NCBI GenBank assembly: GCA_016946835.1
Contig: JACVTC010000070.1
Span: forward strand, 757,501 to 821,500
DNA length: 64,000 nucleotides
Direction of reading: 5' to 3'
Source of the DNA: Neocallimastix lanati (nom. inval.)
Lineage: Eukaryota > Neocallimastigomycota > Neocallimastigomycetes > Neocallimastigales > Neocallimastigaceae
Shown here: piece after piece, positions 57,700-64,000 of the stretch
How the letters are laid out: the number at the start of each line of letters is the position of its first letter
Position numbering within the stretch: the stretch's first letter is position 1
Position numbers and translations under genes: made by a program
Notes under the pieces: model-generated
Database searches by the model: none
The model's input: the letters and a program-made list of their open reading frames with translations, nothing else
Told to the model about the DNA's origin: nothing

Positions 57700-60049
57700 A
57701 TAGAATTTAAAAATTGTTGAAACCTTAATTCATAATAAATAAATAAGATTTTACCAAAAATTCATAAATATTGGATATTATTAAAATAAATTGTATTATA
57801 TTATTAATATATACAATTATTATAATAATAGATAAAACAATAAATTTATTTGAAACACAAAAAAAAATATATATATATTAAATAAAAAAATCCAAAAAAA
57901 AATTTTTTTCAGACTTCCTAGTTAGAATAAGTTATAATGGATGAAAAGAATATTTTATAATAAAAAAAAAAATTACTTCAAATCAAAATAATTTTATTAA
58001 TGTATTAAAATGATTATTATTAAAAAGGTAATAATTTTTTTTCAATTATAATAATTCTTATATAAGTTACTGGTTATTAATTAATTATTTATTATAATTT
58101 CTTTTATTTTAATTAAAGGTTAATTATTATTATATTTGAGTATGATAATGTATAAGTTTAAAAGTAAAAAATAAAATTATTGTTATTTTTAATTAAATTT
58201 ACTATTTAATAGTTCTTTTATCAATTTTATTATAAATTTTCTTTAATTATTATTATATGTCTATATTAACTCTGAAACTGACTATATTATTGAGAATTTT
58301 ATTTTTTTATTTTTAAATGTCAAAATTAATACCATATAAATTAGATAAAAAGTTAATTATTTATTATGACAAAATATAATAATTTAAATTATTATATATA
58401 TAAATTTTTAAAAACTCTTTTATATTATATTTCTTTTTAATTTTATATAATATATACTTAATTTATTATTAATATATATTAAAAAAATATAAATATCAAT
58501 AATAAAAAATAAATATAAAGATATACTTTTTTTTTTCAAAATAAACGATAAACCTTTTTCATTTCTAAAATTTTAATAATTCTCCTATAATTTAAAATTA
58601 ATAAATGACTTTTAATTAAAAACTATAAAATTTTTAATGAAAATAAAAGCAAATTTACTTATACTATTCATGTAAATAATGTAAATAATGTATTTATATT
58701 TAATGAATATTAAATTACAATAATTTGGAATTTTATAAATATTTAGTTTTTATATTAAATACTTAAGTTTTTATAATGACACTATCAAATGTAAATACAA
58801 TTGTTTTTATAATGGTTCTATTATATGTATTTACAACAAAAGATTATAATTGCTTTTATTGAATTAATACATAATTTTAGATATATATATATATTTTTTA
58901 GAATCTATTATATATTTTATTATTTTATATAGAGAATGAGAAATACAGTCTTCAATAAATGCTATTATTAATTTTCTTATTTTACTATAATTACTAATAC
59001 TTAAAATTATTAACTTAAAAAGCTCACATATTCTAATCCTTAAAGAATATAATTTAAATATATATTTATATTTTTTATATTTTTTATTATTCTATTATAT
59101 TATCAATTTAAATTTTTATTTTAATGAAATAATTAGTACATATATATGGATTTAAAAATATTGTATGTTAAAAAAAATTTTTATAAATTCAATTTTATGG
59201 CATAATTGCAGTTTTTTTTTTTTTTTTTTTTTTTTTTACTTATGTCCAGAGGTGAAATTGTGAAGGAAAATTTTTATTTCTCTTTTAACTATAATTTGAT
59301 ATTTAAAGTATTTAGACAATAATAATTGATATATGATTCATTAAAGACGAAAAAAAACACATACTCATATTAAAATATAGAAAAAAACATAAATGAATAA
59401 TTTTTTAAATATTTTACATCGTAGATTTTAAAATATTGAATATAAATTATAGTTTTAAATAAGCTTAGTTATTAAAATCCATAAGTTAAAATAAAATAAT
59501 ATAATTATGTAATTAAATAATAGTATTTTATTATTTTATTATTAATTTTTTTTTGTTTAATTCTTAATATATATACATATATATTATTACTCGATTAATG
59601 TGTGCTATATATCATATATAAAAAAATTGAATTGAATATTAATTTTTTTATTTTTTTATTTTTTTATTTCTATTATTTTTTATTATATTATTTTATTATT
59701 TTTTTTATTTTTTATTATATTATTTTATTATTTTTTTATTTTATTATTTTTTTTATTTTATTATTTTTATATTATTTTTATTATTTTTATTTTATTTTTT
59801 TTTTTATTTTTATATTTTTTTTTGTAATTTTTATAATTATTATTATTATTATTATTATTTTTTGAAAAGTATCAATTATATTAATAATAAGACATAGATA
59901 TTGATTTTTATTGTTATTTAATCATTTTTAATAAACTCTTAAATATTATGAAAAGTTATTGAATATATATTATTACTATTATTATTATTTAAAATATAGT
60001 TATTGAATTAATTGAATGTTTAATATATATAAAAAAAATTATTTATTCA
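57700..60049. other. A/T-rich spacer
   Basis: Includes a T/A-only stretch at 59640-59860 that produces an 87-codon Phe/Tyr/Ile frame and carries an (ATT)n run at its end. No gene found. Confidence 0.5.
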
Positions 60050-60885
60050 TCAGTTTAATACCTCATATTTAACAGTAATACAATTTTTATAATTATTTAT
60101 ATTTATAGTGTCTAAATCTAATTTATCAATTATCATATTATATATTTCTTTTGAAATTTTAAAATTGTAATTTCCTTTATTTGAATATAACAATATTTGT
60201 TTTTTTTGTTATTGGAAATTTTCTATTGTATATAAATAATAATTCAATTATATAATTATATTTATAAGATAATGAATATTATTTATTGAATAATATTTTT
60301 CAATATTTTTTAATATATCTATTTTTTTCTTTTCCATAAATTTAGGGATGAATTTAATAATAGAATTTTTAATATCTCTACATATTCTTCTATTTATATC
60401 ATTTTCCTTTTCATTTTTTCTATTTTATTTAAATTTTCTGAAATAAATATTATTAATTTACCATTTACTATTTTTTCTAAATAATACTTATTTAAATATT
60501 TTAATATATTAAAATTTTCACTATTAATATAATATATTTTAGCTTTTAAAAAAATTAAATAATTCTCTGTATATAATTTATTTCTTGCATTTGCTTAAAA
60601 TAATTAATTTTTTGTAATGTTCTTGAGGACAAAGGTATAATTGATATTTGTGTTTTTGAATTTATCATAAATAAATTTTATTAATGAACATGTCGATTTA
60701 TTTTCATAATTAACATTTTCAATTGTAAATGTTATTAGATCAAATTTTTCATCATTTATTTCTGATAAAATCAACTTATTATTTATAAAATAATTTTCAA
60801 TATCTGTAAAATTTGAACTATCATCTGATAAATGTCAAGTAATTATTTTTCTTAATAATTTCCAATTTTTTACTATATTAATCAT
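60050..60885 (-). pseudogene. decayed ankyrin-repeat-type gene
   Basis: From ATG at 60885 the minus strand reads MINIVKNWKLLRKIIT, a TGA, then SNFTDIENYFINNKLILSEI, DEKFDLITFTIENVNYENKS, CSLIKFIYDKFKN. After frame changes follow LKAKIYYINSENFNILKYLN, DINRRICRDIKN, KFMEKKKIDILKNIEKYY and NKGNYNFKISKEIYNMIID. The alternation of short helices with FD-I-x-x-IEN and AKI-YINSENFNILKYL resembles ankyrin proteins that are abundant in anaerobic gut fungi. At least three stops or shifts break it. The ankyrin call rests on pattern memory and the repeats are degenerate. Confidence 0.5.
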
Positions 60886-61409
60886 TTTAATACTAAGTTT
60901 TTATTTAAATTATTTCTTTATAATATAATAATACCTTATTAAAATTGAAATAATTATTGATTGTACATATATCTTAATTAATGTAAAATTTATATATTTA
61001 TCTTTTTATTTAAAATAAAAAATAAACAAAAATAAGCTTCAATAAACATATATATATATAAATAAAAATAGGAAATGAAATAAACTAATGTTATAAAAAT
61101 TAGTTCAGGTCGTCTTTTATTATATAGTAATAATTGTAAAAATTTAAATAATCTTTAATTATTATTATTTCTTATATATTAAAACAATTATTTAAAGATA
61201 ATTTTAATATTATTAATAATAATATAAAATATACTTCCTGTAAAGCCATTAGAATTAGTTTATATTTATTCTCATTGAAAAAATATTTTAAAATATATTA
61301 TTAATAGATAATATATATATTAATTCATAAACTCTCAATCAAGGAAGAAGTATTACTGAAATATCAATACGATTTTTTTTTGTAGCCTCAATTAATACGA
61401 ACTACAGAC
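60886..61409. other. A/T-rich spacer
   Basis: Upstream of the ankyrin-type relic. No feature. Confidence 0.45.
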
Positions 61410-61605
61410 TTTATTTATTTATTTATTTATTTATTAATTACATAAATATTTTTTAATTAAAAAAAAAATACAGAATTAATATTAAAAAATAAATATTATT
61501 TGCTCAACTTAAACATAGTAATATTTATAATATTAATGTGAAATAAAAAGTAATATTCAAAATATAGTGTATAAATAAATTTAGTAAAAAGTTCATATAC
61601 AATGA
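61410..61605. repeat. dispersed repeat family, copy 3
   Basis: Partner of 9685-9900 and 592-746. On the minus strand this copy has an open frame through the repeat ending LFTKFIYTLYFEYYFLFH...FKLSK-stop, the best preserved of the three. The frame enters from the relic to the right. Confidence 0.65.
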
Positions 61606-62115
61606 ACCTAATATCAATACTTGATATATTTATTAAAAGTATATATTTTTTTTTCATTATAATCATTAATGAATTTTGGCAAGAAGCATAAACATCAAAT
61701 ATAAAGGTCTCATATATCTGAAATTTTCTTGCCTGCACACCTTAGTACAATTCAATAAAAATTGAGAAATGAATAAGAATTCGGAGAAAGAATTCAGGAA
61801 TGAACTATTACAAACTTCTTTAGGACAGATACAAAAAGTATTTAAAAATGAATTAAAACGAGTAAGAACAGTCATGTTTTTCTGAGTTCCAACCATTAAT
61901 ATTCCGGCTGATACAGATGTTAAAATATTGAATATTTTGGAAGAAGACTATCAGAGATGGGAATAAAGATTCAGAATTATGCATAATTCTGTTATGATTG
62001 ATAATGTTATATGAGCGAATCCTTGAGATAATCTTTCAATTAATTCGTTTTTAACAGTTGAGTGTTTTGCATTCATTAAAATAAATTTCATAAAATGTTT
62101 TTTTAACAATTCCAT
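61606..62115 (-). pseudogene. decayed gene of unknown family attached to the dispersed repeat
   Basis: More complex in composition than its flanks. Minus-strand frames alternate: one gives ILMVGTQKNMTVLTRFNSFL and CICPKEVCNSSFLNSF, another a hydrophobic LFLLVLIHF and ILFVSVLKKFVIV, another QIYETFIFDVYASCQNSLMI. This fits a frame-shifted membrane protein. A plus-strand alternative (NSEKEFRNELLQTSLGQIQK) cannot be excluded. No family recognised. Confidence 0.35.
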
Positions 62116-64000
62116 GATTAATTACAATTTATTATTTCCTTTTTACTTAAGAACTTCCATGGTTTGTTTTAAGTCCAATATTCAAAATCATGAATAAAAT
62201 TAAAATAAAATATTTATGGTCAGGAGAAAAGAGTATCGAAATTCTATATATAAAACGAATATGTCAAAATAAAAACTAAGTTACATTAATAACCTTAAAA
62301 AAATTATTATAAAAATAAATCATTTAATCATTGGAATTAAATTATATAATGATCAATAATTTTTAATAAAATTTTTTTTAATTTAAAAGTTTAAATTTTA
62401 TACATTTCTAAAATTTAAATTTCAAATATAGAAATCATAGAAAAAAAAATAAAATCATAATTATTTTTATATAAGTTTTCATAATTTTTATTTTCTATTT
62501 TATATTTTTTGCTACAAATATATATATTTTATATTCTAAATTTAATTTTTTTTTTTATTTTTTTACGTATATTTTTATATAATTCATAAATTGTATTTTT
62601 TGGATTTTATCTTTATATTTGAATTTCTTATTTATATATATTTATTTTTTAATTATTTATATTTTTAATTATTTTATATTATTTAATCATATTATATTAT
62701 TTAATCATATTATATTGTTTAATTATTTTTTATTTATTATAATGTTCTACTTACTATACTTAAAAGGAATTAATAAGAATATACTGAACTTTATTGGCCC
62801 AATTGGTAGATACTCTAAATATATAAGTAATTAGGAAATAAAGAAAATTTGTTTTATTAAAATATTTGTTTTATTAATTATTAAAATTATTAAAAATATT
62901 AAATAACTATATCTAAGATATTACTTATATATTGAATATATAAAAAATATAAAAACACAAAGAAAAATATTTTGTTGATGAAATCACTCATATTTATACT
63001 TTTTCCGGAAAAATAGTTTCTTGATTGAAAAAGTATAAAAAGTTTTAGAAAAAAGAATTTAATAGATGAAAATGAATCATATGATAAAAATAATAAAATA
63101 ATTTATATAATTGGGATTTTCTAGTTTCATTCGATTAAATTATTAAACAAAAAAGTTCTTTTAATTTTATAATTTTTATATAAAAAGAAATTTAAAGAAA
63201 ATATTATTAATAAATGTTTAAAATAATAATTTTGTAAAATGATTCAAGGTCGAAGTCGAACCCATGAAATATTAGTTCGAGTCAATATAACAAACTAGTA
63301 TAATAAAAATCTAATTTCCAAAATTTAAAAGTGTAAAAGGTATGTTTAATATAAATTAAAATAATGAATGATGAGTAAGCAAAGGTTAAGATAATATAGC
63401 ACATTTCTATTTGAGTTATTATACGAAAAACTTTTATTATTTTATTATTTCTAAATAATTATTATAACACGCTTAAAAAATATAACACAGCACTATTAAA
63501 CTCTTTTCGTTAATAGTAGGTTGGGTTTACACTAAGTAACTTGGTTATTTATTTTTAAAATAATTAATTTTTTATTTAATAATAAAATATTTTTTATATC
63601 ACAATTTATATTAATAGCAAAATTCAATGACATGGTTTATTTGTATATGATAATAATTTTTATGATTGTATATATTTAATATATATAAACTTACTAATCA
63701 ATTAATTATAAAATTATTTAACTAATTTTAAAACACAAAAATGGAAAATAATTTTAATGTATAACAAAGTATTTTATTTTAGTAATATTTTATTTTATTT
63801 TAGTTATGTTCATAATTGATATTATTTATTCAGTAAAATTTACATCCTTTTATACTTTTCTTTAATATATAATATTATTAACATATTCATTATAACTATT
63901 TATTTAATTTATATTTATTATAAATAATGTCATGTGTATATTAAAATATCTATTTCTTTATTTTAACAACTAAAAATAAATTTAACTAAATATAGAAATT
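62116..64000. other. A/T-rich spacer with LTR-like fragments
   Basis: Contains an inverted repeat TATACTTTTTC (62995-63005) / GAAAAAGTATA (63027-63037) with the TATA-like AAGTATAAAAAG, similar to the LTR relics. A CTATTAA..TTAATAG hairpin before GGTTGGGTTTACAC (63500-63535) could be another LTR end. No gene. Confidence 0.4.

Noticed and set aside
59602-59865. 87-codon Phe/Tyr/Ile frame
   Set aside because: Pure T/A low complexity.
63242-63300. Possible tRNA (TTCGAGTC resembling a B box)
   Set aside because: No acceptor stem or A box at the right spacing on either strand.

Overview
The window is extremely A/T-rich eukaryotic DNA with long homopolymer runs, Asn- and Thr-rich low-complexity coding stretches, short phase-breaking introns and single-exon genes far apart. 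A CotH-family secreted protein followed by a decayed fungal dockerin, chytrid-type LINEs and many LTR retrotransposon relics point to an anaerobic gut fungus (Neocallimastigomycota). This is inferred from gene content; no rRNA or other marker is present.

Layout. 1-3920: A/T-rich spacer with a tRNA-derived SINE-like insertion flanked by a 17-bp target duplication (827-1303) and a heptamer satellite. 3921-5939: an intact secreted protein made of four DUF3237-like modules, created by duplicating a two-module unit. 6580-8265: two 5'-truncated tails of one LINE family. 13719-16472: a three-exon CotH-kinase-like gene, followed out of frame by a Thr-rich linker and broken dockerin (to about 16785). 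19400-20420: a broken Thr-rich gene of unknown family. 21190-43200: a retrotransposon graveyard. It holds a Ty1/copia relic (+), a Ty3/gypsy relic (-) joined to it tail to tail, LTR relics, a MITE-like inverted-repeat element, an L1-like LINE (-) and a second Ty3/gypsy relic (+) with internal deletions. 43590-46240: a small island of decayed genes unlike the transposons; its minus strand carries what I read as a relic of the C-terminal region of an RNA polymerase largest subunit, possibly of giant-virus origin. 51750-52496 and 55248-55997: two intact paralogous four-helix membrane proteins of DUF2798 type, both on the minus strand, sharing an upstream CCAAT-box dodecamer; transfer from rumen bacteria is a plausible origin. 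60050-60885: a decayed ankyrin-type gene. 61410-62115: a dispersed repeat, also present near 592 and 9685, attached to another relic.

Probably functional: the DUF3237-like secreted protein, the CotH gene (at least to its present stop) and the two DUF2798 paralogues. Everything else coding-like is broken. Nothing suggests an operon or shared pathway; the secreted proteins and small membrane proteins fit a gut fungus living among bacteria. I assigned no complete tRNA, rRNA, CRISPR array or replication origin. All family calls come from reading motifs by eye.
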